Of a DNA stretch of 64,000 bases, positions 1-12,453 are shown one piece after another. Every line of letters begins with the position of its first letter. The stretch's first letter is position 1. The translations under genes and the position numbers were made by a program. The stretch comes from Halichoerus grypus (lineage: Eukaryota > Chordata > Mammalia > Carnivora > Phocidae): assembly GCF_964656455.1 (NCBI RefSeq), contig NC_135715.1:162532437-162596436 (forward strand), given 5' to 3'. Under the pieces are notes generated by a model. That model had not been told where the DNA came from and searched no databases. It worked only from the letters and a program-made list of their open reading frames with translations.

Positions 1-391
1 TCAGATTCTTTATCTTTGAACACTGATCTTAGAGTTCTTTATCTTATGATGTCACTCCTTCACTTCCGTGATTTTTTTTTTTTCCATAGAACTAAAAGTA
101 AACTAAGTTAATTCTACCACCTCCACTTCCCTTTGACTTTCCAGTCACTATTTTTATAAAGCACAATAACAATCTTCTGATTTGAGAGGAGATATTGTAC
201 CATCCAGAGAACCTGTAGGTAGAGACAGCCTGACCAGGGTCTTCTATTTCTTTAGCTAGAACAACATGGAAAGCCAAGTTATCAGAAAGTTTCTAGGTGA
301 GGTGTAATCGGAAGAAGGGTAATTTTTTTGTTTAGTGACATCAGGCCCTGCATGCTCAATGTGTCCATCTCCAAAAGGGTCTTTCTGTTAC

Positions 392-590
392 TTTTTTTTT
401 TTTTAAGATTTTATTTATTTATTTGAGACAGAGAGAGAGTATGCACGAGCAGTGGGGAGACGCAGAGGGAGAAGGAGAAGCAGACTCCCTGCTGAGCAGG
501 GAACCAGTACATGGAGCTATCCCAGGACCCTGGGATCCTGACCTGAGCCAAAGGCAGACATTTAACTGACTGAGCCACCCGGGTGCCCCC
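392..590 (-). mobile_element. CAN-SINE (tRNA-Lys-derived carnivore SINE), antisense
   Basis: The + strand shows poly(T), the aagattttatttatttattt tail, a GA-rich body, and ends in gagccacccgggtgccccc, the reverse complement of the tRNA-derived head with the pol III box region. About 199 bp, full length. Target-site duplication not clear. Confidence 0.93.
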
Positions 591-660
591 TTCATCACTT
601 ATTCCAGTCAGGGTCCTGGGGGCAAAGAGATGGCATACTCAAAGGTTTCACTGAAGAGAC

Positions 661-859
661 TTTTTTTTTTTAAGATTTTATTTATTTATTTGACAGAGAG
701 AGACACAGTGAGAGAGGGAACACAAGCAGGGGGAGTGGAAGAGGGAGAAGCAGGCTTCCCGCTGAGCAGGGAGCCCGATGCGGGGCTCGATCCCAGGACC
801 CTGGGATCATGACCTGAGCCGAAGGCAGACGCTTAACGACTGAGCAACCCAGGCGCCCC
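661..859 (-). mobile_element. CAN-SINE, antisense, with target-site duplication
   Basis: Full-length reverse-oriented element from poly(T) to caacccaggcgcccc. Flanked by a 16-bp target-site duplication with one mismatch (tcactgaagagacttt at 648-663; second copy 860-875). Body of the arctoid type with cacaagcagggggagtgg. Confidence 0.95.
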
Positions 860-2029
860 TCATTGAAGAGACTTTAACAAAGGGACTCTTTACAGGGGTG
901 CAGGCAGGGTTAAGGGTACTAACAAAGACGATGAAGCACCCAGGGAGCTAGCAATGTTGGGGTGCTGGCACTGCTCCTAGGCCTGAAGGGACATGGAGAG
1001 CAAATGGTGTTAGAGAACCCAGCACGAGTGTAGCCACGGGAAGGGCAGCCAACAGGAGCTGTGGCCATAAGTAGGGGAACGCAGCCCCTGCCCAAACCTC
1101 ACCAGTCAGGGAAGGGCAGACAGAATCAACACTCAGACTCATTGTCTCTCCACCCTCAGGCTTCTCCAGTAGCTGGAACTCAGCTGGAAGGCAAGAGAGT
1201 CCAGATGATGCAGCCAAAGTGGCCAGCCTCTCGAGGTCCAGCAAAGAAGAGAAAAACCAAGACGAGATCTGGAGAGGACGAAAAAGAACAACTGGCACTT
1301 TACTCTTTCAACTCTTCAATTCTCCCCAGTTTCATGTGCTTTCAGTTCCTGCCAAGAGCAGCTCTTCCTTAAGATTCTGAAAAATGAAAACTCTGAAAAA
1401 ATTCTTTCTGTTATTAAGCCAATGGTAGGGTTTTGAAGAGGGCTCAGTAAATAGAATATACTAGGAAATAATCCAAATGAATGGCAGGTGGGAGCCAAAA
1501 TAGCATGTTTGTGATTGGCCAAGTTAGGTTGGAGGGAATGACTTAGTGTGAGGGCCTCTGAGCCCAGAATTCATCAGTCTTCTCTGGCACCAAACCATGT
1601 GGGGGAGAGCCTTTTTCCGGAGGAAAGTAGAGAATGCCTGCTTCCTGTGGGCAATTTGCCTCTTCTCCCCAAAGCAGGCTAAGGAGGGAAGAGTCAGGTC
1701 TATTTACCAGCTGGAAGCTTAAAGTCCAGCATGTAACCCTTGACGGCAGCTCTTTCTCAAGAAGAAGAGGGGTGAGACTGGGCCGCACTTGCCTAGTTCT
1801 TCTTCCCAGATTTACCAGGCAGAGAATCCTCCGTACTGCCTGGGAACAGATTGAGTTAAGAATATTAGAGGCGACTGCCTTTTCTTGACCACATTTTCTC
1901 ATTAATTGATTCATTCAACTTACAGACTTTCAGGAGTTGGACACCCTACAGATGCTGGGAATGCAAGGATGAATAGGATGTGATTTATCCCTGGATGGCA
2001 GTCAGGTAATCAGAAGAACAGCTAGTAGT

Positions 2030-2260
2030 TATTGAAGATATACCTTAAGGTGGGATATATTTTTATCATTCATTCATCATGAAATATTGACAGCCACCGT
2101 TTTAAACAGATTCCATTTCTAAATTTATTTTATAGATGAAGAAGTTGAGGCTTGGCAAGTTTCAGGGACTTGCTCCAAGTTACAGAAATTAGTGGCAGAG
2201 CTGGGATTCAAATCTAGGGGGTTTGGCCCCAGAGCTAGTCTTCTTAACCCCTTCCCATGT
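2030..2260 (-). repeat. MIR relic, antisense
   Basis: tatagatgaagaagttgagg, cttgctccaagttacagaa and ggcagagctgggattcaaat are the antisense core of MIR. Confidence 0.75.
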
Positions 2261-2789
2261 CACAGGCCAGTGCTGGAGACAGGCCTGTGAACAAGTCATC
2301 ACAGTGTAATGGATGAGGTAAGTGCTCCTGGAGGGATGTGCCGTGTGCTAAGGGAGCAGAGGAAGGAGTGACTGAACAGGCCTGGGTGCATGACATTTGT
2401 GCAATTTCCCTTGTCCGCTGCCAGAAATTAACATAGTGGAGTCTTTTTAGGGCATGCTTTATTATTACTAAACACAGATTCAGATATAGAGCTCAATTTA
2501 TGTTGTCCCGCTGCCTCTCCCAAGCATAACAGCACTTAAAATAATTTCTTCCTGACATCTTGGATCCCTTCCAAGAGTTCTGTTCCAGCTTTTGGAAAAG
2601 GCAGAAACAGGAAGAGGATGTCCTAATGTTCCCTGACTAGAGATCTCAGTTGGAAGTTGGAATAGTTTTGTGATTAAAATTGTTGATGTTAGGATTCTAT
2701 AATCCTATACTATACATACGTGTGTATCAACTATATTATATAATCAGCGATGATACGTGTGCTATATAAAATCACTAAAATCCACTGTA

Positions 2790-2970
2790 GGGGTGCCTGG
2801 TGGCTCAGTCAGTTAAGCATCTACTTTGGCTCAGGTCATGATTTCAGGGTCCTGGAATCGAGCCCCCAGTCAGGCTCTGCGCTCAGCTGGGAATCTGCCT
2901 CTCCCTCTGCCCCTCCCCCTGCTGTTCTCTCTCTCTCTCTCTCAAATAAATAAATAAAATCTTTAAAAAA
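2790..2970 (+). mobile_element. CAN-SINE, sense, with target-site duplication
   Basis: Starts ggggtgcctggtggctcag, ends with the (aaat)n a-rich tail aaataaataaataaaatc. Exact 13-bp duplication aaaatccactgta at 2777-2789 and 2967-2979 (overlapping the tail). Confidence 0.95.
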
Positions 2971-4234
2971 TCCACTGTAATTGGCTATACTTTCATACTT
3001 TATAAGTCTTATGTCAAATGATGATGATTTTCTCTTTTAATGTGGGATTTTCTCAGCTCAAAGACTTTTTTGTTGGCTATGACTTTATCATAGTTTAGTA
3101 GTAATATATCACATTTTCTGCTAATAAGACACAACAAATTCACTTTTCGATATCATCCCTCTAGGTAGGCATTATTTCAATTTGGCCCCGTTTAATGAGT
3201 CACTTCACAGCTTATCTTTAAGATATTGAGCATCCATATCTTTGGTTTTTATATCCCTTGATACTAGAGTAAATATCATTAAGTTTATATGACCAGACCG
3301 CATACTGTAAGCAGGTGCTGTTGTCTGCTGCCAAGTGATGGCCCATTCATGTCAGGATATTAAGCATATCCTGCAGTTTGGTATAAACACCAGGTGGGAT
3401 TCTAATCCATTCAGCTCACTCTTTCCTCCTTGATGAATGAAAATCTCGGGGAAGTCCCTGCTCAGGAATTCTCTATACCTTTTGAAGTCCATGAGTCTCA
3501 CTCCAAAATGACTCAGGAAGAGGGCTGGATCAATAATCCCTCACCTCCTTTACTCACAACCTATTTCTTGGCGTGACCGCAGAAGCTCATGGAAAAAAGT
3601 CCAGGTTAGCATGTAGCCCTCTCTTGTTCTAGGTTACTCTTTCAGGGTTTCAAGGTTGGAGAAATCCTCCCTCCTGTCCAGAGCTGAAATTGCCTGAGAC
3701 TTTGTGCCCCTGACTCATGACTACATTATTTTCCTACTAGGGCTGTAGAGAAGCCAGAATGAGATAAGGTGATCCTCACAACCACGGGATAACCTCTGCG
3801 TCTTAAGGCAACCAAAGTCGTGTCTTTGGTTTATAGAATAAATGATGACAATACTCAGAACCAACCAGAGCCATGAGCAGAGGAGTTTCCCAGGAGGAGA
3901 TACAGCCCTGCTTACTGATCTGGCCAGATACCACCACACAAAGTACACCTGTGGTGGATTCTACTCTCGTGGCCTTTCCTTACTTAGGCCTACTGGTGTA
4001 CCGTACTGGCATGGGTGGTCTGACAAATGGGCTCATTTTGGAGGGTGGCACAGTGCAATAGCTTTGCAGGAAAAGAGGCTGTGTCTTCTGATGACTTATC
4101 CATCATCAAAGGATTGACATGAAAATTGACAATTGTAGAAAACCACTGGCTGCCTCTTGGTATTGATTCTCCCTTTTTCCCCCATAGTAACAGAATCCCT
4201 AACATGTAGCTGGGAACAGCCTTGAAGCTCTGTT

Positions 4235-4560
4235 GGTCATATGACTAAGTTTTGGCCAATGGGATATAAGCAGAAGTGGTGTTATTTCTGGTTTGTGCCT
4301 TTAAAGGGAAAGGGCAGGCCCCCCTCCCCCTTTCTTCATCATACTTTCTGGTTGCCTATGATGTTGGTGAGGGTGATCCATCCTGGACAATGTGGGTCCA
4401 AGGATTGCGGAACTACACGACAGAAGGCATCTGGACCTTGAGCTTTGAGCTGTCATACCCGTCCTGGACTGCTTACTCCCAGACAGTTAGCTGAGAGAGG
4501 AAAAACCATCAATTGTGTTTAAACCACTGTGATTTTACATCTCTGTCGAAGCAGTCAAGA
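4235..4560. repeat. Unclassified ancient interspersed repeat
   Basis: ttttggccaatgggatataa at one end and gtgtttaaaccactgtgatt at the other recall a common mammalian repeat whose name I cannot give. The two short ORFs inside it have no coding support. Confidence 0.4.
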
Positions 4561-6109
4561 CTCTATCCTAAATCAGTGACTTTGGATTTTAGTAGACTAG
4601 AGTCAGTTTTAGTTGAGAACACCGCTTCGTTATTGCAATTCATCTGTTTTAACAGGTAGCGTGATTCTTCTCAGAGCTCTGTAGCATTCATGTCGGGTGC
4701 TGCCTCTTGGGGGGGGGCTACATAGAAAAAGAAAGGCCTATGAAATTAGGCCTCAGCTAGAATAGAGAGTGGAGATCTGGACTTCTCACTTAGACTCAAA
4801 AATCCTGCCCAGAACTGTCACTACTCCAAACGTTGCCATATTTCTCTGGCACTCCCCATGATTGATGTCTATAAGAGCAGGAGTACTTTCTCAGACACTA
4901 TAGTGTTTGAATTTGTTGCTAGGACATCCATGGAATTTCCATATTCTCTCCCAAGAAAGAAATCTAATTTTTCTTTGATGCTACATTCTTCTTTAGCCAG
5001 AAACACAAGGCAACCACTGTTTGCTGTAGTGTTTTGGCAGAACTCTGAAGCGTGGCCTGGATCTGGGAACCCACAATCCAAGAATAAGGCACCATTTACG
5101 TACAAAATTATTGCATTTGGGTAGAAACTAAGCTTGAAGCCACTGTCTTGTAGGGTCAAAAAGAGCTTATTTTTCAAGTAAGTGTGTTTCACTGTTTACT
5201 GGCGACTACCAAAATAATTATTTCCTGTGTGGGTCATTGGGAGTGAGGTAATTCCAAGGAAAATGTTCCATTGTGCTTACTGGGCTGGGCAGCTCCAGAC
5301 ATTCCCTTAAAGCAACAGTAATCATGTGGAATGGTCAAGTCTGGTTCCTATGCCCCTTGGAGGCAGATTCGCTTTCAGAATCTTGTGAGAGATAGCAAAA
5401 GTAAACACACACACACACATACCCATGAACATATCTCTGGTGCCCTTATGTTGGTTCATTTAAGTAGTGTTATAGACAGTTTTGGAAAAAGAATGTCTAT
5501 GTGAACCAAGATAATGCTCTCTGGTCCTTTCAATGTAAAAGCAGAAGCTTACTTTGTACCAGTTGCTAATGGTTTACTTGTCTGTCTTGAGCCACTTGAG
5601 GGCATGCTTCATTTGCCTTTGTCTTTTCCAGCCCACACTAACAGGTCCATCACTGAGTACAATGCTCACTAGTCATCTGTGCGTGAAGATGTGGCTTGTA
5701 AAGAAAGTTTCAGGGAAGGGACTACTATTCCGAAGGAGTGCCCGGCCAGCTAGGATTGGAGCATCCCTGAGGCGCCAAACACTATGGTTCCAGAGATTAA
5801 ACAACTCTACTTCCTCCTACCATCTTCCCTGGGATCAGAGAAGTAAGGCACGGAATTATCCACACCAGTTCGGTATTGGCGTAGCAAGTACAGCGAACTG
5901 TGGCAACTGGATCAACAGGTGACAGACAAACCAGGCCAAATGGGATACCACTTCTGCCCCATAAAGCAGAGGAGTGCTGTTGAATTGATCCCATCTGACA
6001 CTTGACGCTGCCCCGCCTTCCATTACTGCTCCGCTCTAGGAGCTCAGTGTGTACCTTACAGATGACAGAGCCGTATGTCATAAAAGGGAGTGCTCATTAC
6101 TGATGAATG

Positions 6110-6460
6110 CACTCACCAGTGTTTTCATTGAGCGCTTATTATGTGCCAGGCATTGCACTGGTGTTGAGATATAAAGGTGAACAAGCCAAATGTGGTCCTC
6201 GCCCTGAAGAAGTTTAGCCTCTAATGGAAGAGATAGACAAAAGCACAGATACATAAAATAATTATACGTTGTGGGCATTTTAAAAAATAAACTGGATACT
6301 GAGGTAGGGAAGGAAAGAAATACCTGATTTGTCTAAAGTGGCCAGAAATGACTGTCAGGAGGAGAAGCAAACCTGGAGAAGAGAGAAGGGGAAGAACATT
6401 CCAGGCAGAGGAAAAAGCTCACGCGAACAACCTGCTGTCTGAAAGAAATGGGTGTTTCAG
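6110..6460 (-). repeat. LINE-2 relic, antisense
   Basis: gagcgcttattatgtgccag, gtgaacaagccaaatgtgg and gaagaacattccaggcagag are antisense L2 3'-region landmarks. Confidence 0.65.
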
Positions 6461-7011
6461 CAGAAATGGGTCTGCAGCAGAGTGGGGGGTTGGGGGGAGG
6501 AATGTGCTCTAACCGGCAGAAGTCCTCCAAGGATTTTTTGATCTACCGTCAAGGACAATATCAGATGGAAGATGTGGGGTGCTTGCAGAGTGCTCAGGGG
6601 GCTTGACGTTATCCTACAGAGAAAGAGGTCTGAGCCTGAGCGCGGTCCTTCCACTGTGTGTTGAAAGTCTGAGCGCTGTATGTCTCACCCTGCTGAGGAA
6701 GAGTGGGCAGAATGGAAAGTTGGAATTCATCTACAATGCAGGAGAACAAGCACAGGTGGAGCTGTAGAGCTGATGGTTCTGGCCCAGTATCAGGCCCACA
6801 CGAGAAAACCGTGGTTAGGAGTGGCCATCCATGCCCGGTCAGCACTGGGAATTGGGGACTAAAGAGAATGCTGACATCGAGGTCTCTAATGTTATTTGCA
6901 CTTTCTGTTTCCTTGATCTTTCAGGCTATGAGACATCTGGGAAGTCTCCTTTGAATATCATTAAGATGCTGTCAGATTCCAGTTGAGACTGCAGGACATG
7001 TAGTGCTTGGG

Positions 7012-7041
7012 GGGGTGTGTGTGTGTGTATGTGTGTGTGAC
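7012..7041. repeat. Interrupted (GT)n microsatellite
   Basis: G run then GT units interrupted once by tat. Confidence 0.85.
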
Positions 7042-8162
7042 CCACAGGTTGGTAGATGAGCTGCTGACGGCAGCCAGATGCACTGGCTTATCCTGGGGTT
7101 CTTAACCAGGGGTCTGATGTAATCTCGGGCAGGAAAAAAATTACATCTTTGTTTTCACTAACCCCTCTAGCTGAGATTTAGCATTGCAACAATATGCTTA
7201 GACAACAAATCGCAGTAATTTCAGCAGTACTTGTGACTTTGTCATCAGTTGAAATCACAGATATTTTCATATCCCATAGTTGTTGCGGATATCTCAAAAT
7301 ATCACTTACACGTATCACTACTTGAACATTACTGCAGTTATCATGCCATAGCTAGGTCTTGTTATCTAATGTGTTAATAAAGCACATTTATTACTATATC
7401 ATGTTTTAAAAATATTCGAAAACTGCATTTCAGTACTTCTGGTTTTCTTTGCTAGCCTATGTATTTATTTGTTTTGCATTTCAAACGTGATTGTGAGAGG
7501 GGTTTTAGGCTTCCAGATCGCCAATGGGTCCCTGACACACAAAAAAGCTAAGAACTGCCAGACTTCATGGACACAGTCTTGCTGGTTGGATGTAATAGGA
7601 ATGTTAGGGACCGAATGTCCACATATTCACTTTCATATGAAATGTTTTTGTCTTCTGACTGAGGCAATAAGTACTCATCAACTCCATGTTTGTGCAGACT
7701 GAGTTTCTGAGAAATAAAAAGAGAGGGACTGATCTAGGTAGACTTAAGACAGAGAGGAGGGAATACGCCCATAATCTTGAGTACAAAGAGTGCATTTTCA
7801 CAACCCTTTCCTAAGTAGAGAGCCAGAAAAGGGCAGACATAATCTTACAACTCTGACTTCCTGGGAAAAGCCCACTCAGTCAGCCTGAGCCTTCCCTATT
7901 TCCTTGGGTTGTAGCGTCAGGGTCCTCAGAGGTGACACTGCAAACACTCACAATGCAAATTATTAGCCAGTCTGCCCCCTCCCACAGTTCAGCCACCTGA
8001 TAGGTGCAATTTTTAGGAAGTCTAATTTCTCAGCAGAGACAAAGCACTGATAGCAAGCCCTGAGAAGTCAGCCTGGTTTCCCAAGAGTCTGAGGTGGCAC
8101 CCAGAGATAAGAAATCCTTTTATGCCCCTTTGTTGAAATTAAAATAGTTCTATTTCTGCATC

Positions 8163-8296
8163 TTTTTTTTTTTTTAAAGTAGGCTCCATGCCCTGCATGG
8201 AGCCCAATGCAGTGCTTGAACTCACAACCCTGGAGATCTAGACCTGAGCTGAGATCAAGAGTCAGATGCTTAACTGACGAGCCGCCCAGGTGTCCC
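8163..8296 (-). mobile_element. CAN-SINE, antisense, shorter subfamily
   Basis: A 134-bp element with poly(T), a short body (ggctccatgccctgcatgga) and the head gccgcccaggtgtccc. It lacks the TTTATTTATT box of its neighbours, so it is a different, probably older, SINE subfamily. Exact 16-bp duplication tctatttctgcatctt at 8149-8164 and 8297-8312. Confidence 0.9.
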
Positions 8297-8447
8297 TCTA
8301 TTTCTGCATCTTGAAAGAGAGAGAGACGTGAGGGAAAAGGAAATGTTTACTTTTTCTGAGATTTTAGAAATTGAATTTAAAGCTTAAGAGGCCATTCACT
8401 TGCTCCTATCCTCCACTCTCCACCACACAAACTGAAGGATGGCTTCT

Positions 8448-8653
8448 TTTTTTTTTTTTTTTTTAAAGATTTTATTTATTTATTTTGACAGAGAGAGGCA
8501 CAGCGAGAGAGGGAACACAAGCAAGGGGAGTGGGAGAGGGAGAAGCAGGTTTCCCGCCGAGCAGGGAGCCCGATGTGGGGCTCGATCCCAGGACCCTGAG
8601 ATCATGACCTGAGCTGAAGGCAGACGCTTAACGACTGAGCCACCCAGGCGCCC
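8448..8653 (-). mobile_element. CAN-SINE, antisense, with long poly(T)
   Basis: Full-length antisense element preceded by an uninterrupted poly(T) of about 18 bases. Exact 16-bp duplication ctgaaggatggcttct at 8432-8447 and 8654-8669. The intact duplication and long tail suggest a recent insertion. Confidence 0.95.
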
Positions 8654-8755
8654 CTGAAGGATGGCTTCTGAAAATGCCTCTCCTGTTAATTTATGGCCTG
8701 GTGGAAGCGCTTTCTAAAGAGATGGCTTAATGGAATGATGGTTTAATGGCATAGA

Positions 8756-8912
8756 ACAAGGAATCAGAGAATTCAACTTCCCCAAGATCAGTTTCAGAGC
8801 CAGATCACTGTGTTCCAGTCCTTTTCTGCTACTTAGTGGTCTTCTCATCTATAAAATGAACCAACAATAACGGCTCCTACACAGGGTTTCTAGGAGGTAA
8901 TGTGTGTGAACT
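8756..8912 (+). repeat. MIR relic, sense
   Basis: tgctacttagtggtcttctc, atctataaaatgaaccaaca and ctacacagggtttctaggag follow the MIR order in sense orientation. Confidence 0.65.
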
Positions 8913-9880
8913 GAAAAGTGCCCCGTCAGCGTTCATTCATCTGGATTGCTGGAACTTCTGTTTTCCTAGACAGATGTGCTAGTCTCAAAGAAGTGTCCTC
9001 CTTTTTAATTAATGCTAAGGTATTAGATTATGACCTAGGCCTATTTCCTACCACTCTCTTCCTTTACCTCCTACAAATGATCCTGTCTTACCTCTTCAGT
9101 CTTTCCTCCTGCAGGGTCTTCCTCGCCTGAGTGTGAAAACAAGCTTGCATCCCTGTATTTTCTACCTTAGCCAGACACTCCTCCTGACCTCACATCTCCC
9201 TCTGATTCCTGTTGCCTCCTGTCCCCATGATCAGGACTCATCTGTCTGCAGAGAGCGATGTTCTGCTCTGGCCCCAGTGGTAGCTTAGTGGTCAAGACTC
9301 TGCGCCTGGACGTGGGGCCTGTGGTTTTCTAGCAGTGTCCCAGCCAGTGGGGAAGAGTGCCTGATTCTGGGGTGCTTGTTGGGGCTGCCCGATGTAGGCA
9401 CGTTCTCGGGTAGTACTCTAGCAGCAATATTTGTGTCTCCACTGGTCTTCTTCAGTCATACTTGATTTAGAACTGACTTAGTAAGTAGAAGGGAATAATT
9501 TGTTAGCCTCCTCAAACCCCAACCATGGAGAAATGCCAAGATTTAAGGGACAGGTGGGGAAGAGTCGACTGCAATCTGATCTGTGTTTATGGCTTTATTA
9601 TAATCCTGGTCAGGAAGCCACAGAGAGCCGTTTCTATCCTTCCCCTGGCTTTTCCCATGCTCCTACTGAACCCGAATACGGTCTCAGAAATCCTGCTCAC
9701 CACTGTGATTCGGGCAACGGATATCAATCAACTGGCATTGATGTGAGAGAGTAAACCTATCTGAAAGCCTGGACCCAGCATGCTGATGCTCCTAAATCTG
9801 TGTCGGCAGCCCAGACATGCATGCTGACCCAGACTGTTCTCAGGACAAAGAGCAAACTTCTTACCGTGGCAGTTGCAAAC

Positions 9881-10011
9881 TTTTTTTTTTGGGGGTGGTC
9901 TTTTTATTTTTTTATTTATTTATTTTATTACGTTATGTTAATCACCATACATTACATCATTAGTTTTTGGTGTAGTGTTCCATGATTCATTGTTTGTGTA
10001 TAACACCCAGT
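9881..10011 (-). mobile_element. 5'-truncated carnivore L1 3' end, antisense
   Basis: Poly(T), a T-rich stretch, then ttatgttaatcaccatacat and gtagtgttccatgattcatt up to tataacacccag, which is the reverse complement of the 3' end of carnivore L1 as I know it. Only about 130 bp were inserted. A target-site duplication of at least 20 bp surrounds it (9852-9871 and 10017-10036). Confidence 0.85.
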
Positions 10012-10654
10012 AAAGGGCAAACTTCTTACCGTGGCATGACTGCCCCGAGTTCCTGTCACCTCCGTTGCCTTTCCTCAGGGTTCTTCCTGCTCCGGCCACA
10101 ATGAGCTTCTTATGGTTCCTTAAATAAGCCATGCACTTTTGGGGTTTTGCAAATAGTAGCGTATACTTTGCCCAGAAGGAAGTTCTCATTCTTCCCCGTT
10201 GCTGATTGGGCCCATTTTGTTTATCCTCCTAACTGTAGCATCCCTGCCCTGAAAAGTTTCTCTAAGCAACTTAGGAGCTTCTTCCTCAGGATTTCTTCCA
10301 GACTTGAGTCTCCCCTGGACCCTCAGGGCGTAGAACAAGGCCTTCTCTATCACGGGCACCGAGCATGGGTTTATTGGGTGAATGAGTGCCTTTTCAAGGT
10401 CACTATAGATTTCCTACTCCTGTTTGTTCTGCTTTGAAGCCCACTAAATAATTCCCATTTATCTAGAAAATTCCTATAACAATTTGGCATAGCAAAGCTG
10501 GATAAATGTCACACAATGAACAATAGCATGAGAAATCAGAGTAGATTAGATTTCTTGACATGGATGAGATTTCCCTGTGTTTCCAATGTAGATTCTGTCC
10601 CCGCAATGAAGAGAACGATGAGTTAGCTTTTAGTCACTTCACATCTGAGCAGCC

Positions 10655-10747
10655 TATATATATATATATATACACATATACATATATATATATATACAAA
10701 CACACACACACATATATATATATGATATGTATATCATATATATATAT
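10655..10747. repeat. Compound TA/CA microsatellite
   Basis: Nearly pure (TA)n blocks separated by (CA)n and a small palindromic centre (gatatgtatatc). The ORF translating to repeated Tyr-Ile over it is an artefact. Confidence 0.95.
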
Positions 10748-10918
10748 GGCCTCTCATATAACAGAAACTAAACTAAACAAGTTTAGTCTGAAATTTTCCT
10801 CCAGACCATGTATGAAAGACATCATACACACTGTGGTGTTAATGGATTTTTCTGGATGGAGTCTTAAATACTAGATTTGTCTGGACCTTGCCTCAGACCG
10901 TAGCCTTGCTCCCCACAG

Positions 10919-10980
10919 TTCTATGCATTACTCAGTGCTACCAAGAGAAGTGTAGTCACCATCTGTCGCCATATAGCATT
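10919..10980 (-). repeat. Short L1-related fragment, copy of 12636-12697
   Basis: About 60 bp sharing ctatgcattactcagtgct, accaaga and tgtagtca with the fragment 1.7 kb downstream, differing at a handful of positions. It is isolated from other L1 sequence. Confidence 0.6.
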
Positions 10981-11137
10981 CTTGCTCCCTTACTGTTGGG
11001 CTTCTTGTACCATCTCAGTTATAGTTTTTTTTTTTCCTCTTTACCTTTCTTCACTGCCCCTCCACCCCCGCCAACATTTCTAGGAGAAAATATAAAATCT
11101 TCAATTTATCACCTGTACACATGGAAGGTTAGTTAAG

Positions 11138-11159
11138 GTGTGTGTGTGTGTGTGTGTAT
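11138..11159. repeat. (GT)n microsatellite
   Basis: About ten uninterrupted GT units ending in tatg. Confidence 0.9.
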
Positions 11160-12445
11160 GAAGATGTGGAAGTGTAGTGACTTAGAGGAAAATCCTGCTT
11201 TTTCTAAAACTTAAAGGAAAAATTAGAAGTTAAAAAACTTGGGGTGCTTTTAGCTTAGTGCTACATCTGGTACATAAGAAATGCTTAATAAATTTTTGCT
11301 ACAATTGCTCTTATAATTTTTAATATTATTATTAGTATAATAGGATCCAGTACCTGAAAGCAGGTTGTTTTTATACCAAAGCACGTGTGGGGAATATACT
11401 CTCTTGGGCCTACATTCTCCATAGGAAGCGGAGATTGTATATATTAGCTGGAGTTCATCCAAGCTACTTTTGGGACAAACAGGATCATGTGTTTGGAACA
11501 GAGGTCAACAGCTGTTACTCCTCTGTGGCATTCCAGAGATGTGGACAGATGTATTCAGATTGACCTTCCTTATTCAGTGAGTGTGGGAACCAGTGGGAAG
11601 GGGTAGGGGGAAGGGAGATGCCACAGAGGGGCGGGTGGGAAAGTTCCCCTGGGGCCCAGTAACATGAGAGATCACTGAAAATAGTGTTGAAGTGAACAGT
11701 TCAATTTCCTGGAGGTTCTGTGCTTAAAAACATGTGAGGGGATGAAGGCCCTTAACTTTTTTTCTAAAATGAGGAAAACCAGGCGTCACAGTTTTCCCAA
11801 GGCCAGGACAAGATTGCACTTCCTGGAGAGGTCAAAGGTTTCCTCCTTACCATTCTGCTGATTGCACAGTAGGGAATAGAAGAGGGTCAAATCAGGTTTA
11901 ATACAAGATGTGGAGTGAAATACATTCCTTACCTTGCCCTCCCAACCCCAGTCATATTTAATTAACATTCCTGTTACTAGAAAATATCCAAATGTCCCAG
12001 TGGTTTCAAGAAATCAAAAATCTAGGCTGACTCCGGGCCCTTGGTACCTTTGTATAATGCAGGTAGCTGGTCTTCTAGGAGACTGAAAGAACATGGCTCC
12101 ACGAGACCATTTGATTTTCTGAATAATGAGATTGGAGAACAGCATAGTAGGCTTCCCTCATAACAATACCTCGGGGTCCTAAAACCTATCAATTTACATG
12201 GTCATAATGGTTTAGCCAGAATCTGATTGGTAGTGGTCTTTCTCAATCTTTCATGATGGTGGCTGATATTTTCTGGACTTGCCACTCCCCTTTTGCTTTT
12301 TTTTTTTTTTCCCAGATTACCAAGTGAATGAACCTATTGTCATGAAATGGACCTAAAGCTCAGGTTAACATTGCCTAGGTTCACAATGTGTCTTTGCTGG
12401 TGGTACACAGATTCCTGGTCTCCTCACGGTGGATTCCTTTACTGA

Positions 12446-12453
12446 TGACGTCA
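12446..12453. promoter_or_regulatory. Perfect CRE/ATF palindrome TGACGTCA
   Basis: The full 8-bp palindrome lies about 4.8 kb upstream of the CD28 leader in sequence without an assigned repeat. CREB/ATF binding is possible, but about one such 8-mer is expected by chance in a window this size (fewer given CpG depletion). Confidence 0.3.

Noticed and set aside
3449..3458. Perfect NF-kappaB-type decamer GGGAAGTCCC
   Set aside because: The degenerate consensus is expected several times by chance in 64 kb, and the site is 14 kb upstream with no supporting context.
10560..10874. 104-codon ORF with a Tyr-Ile repeat
   Set aside because: It is the translation of the TA/CA microsatellite.
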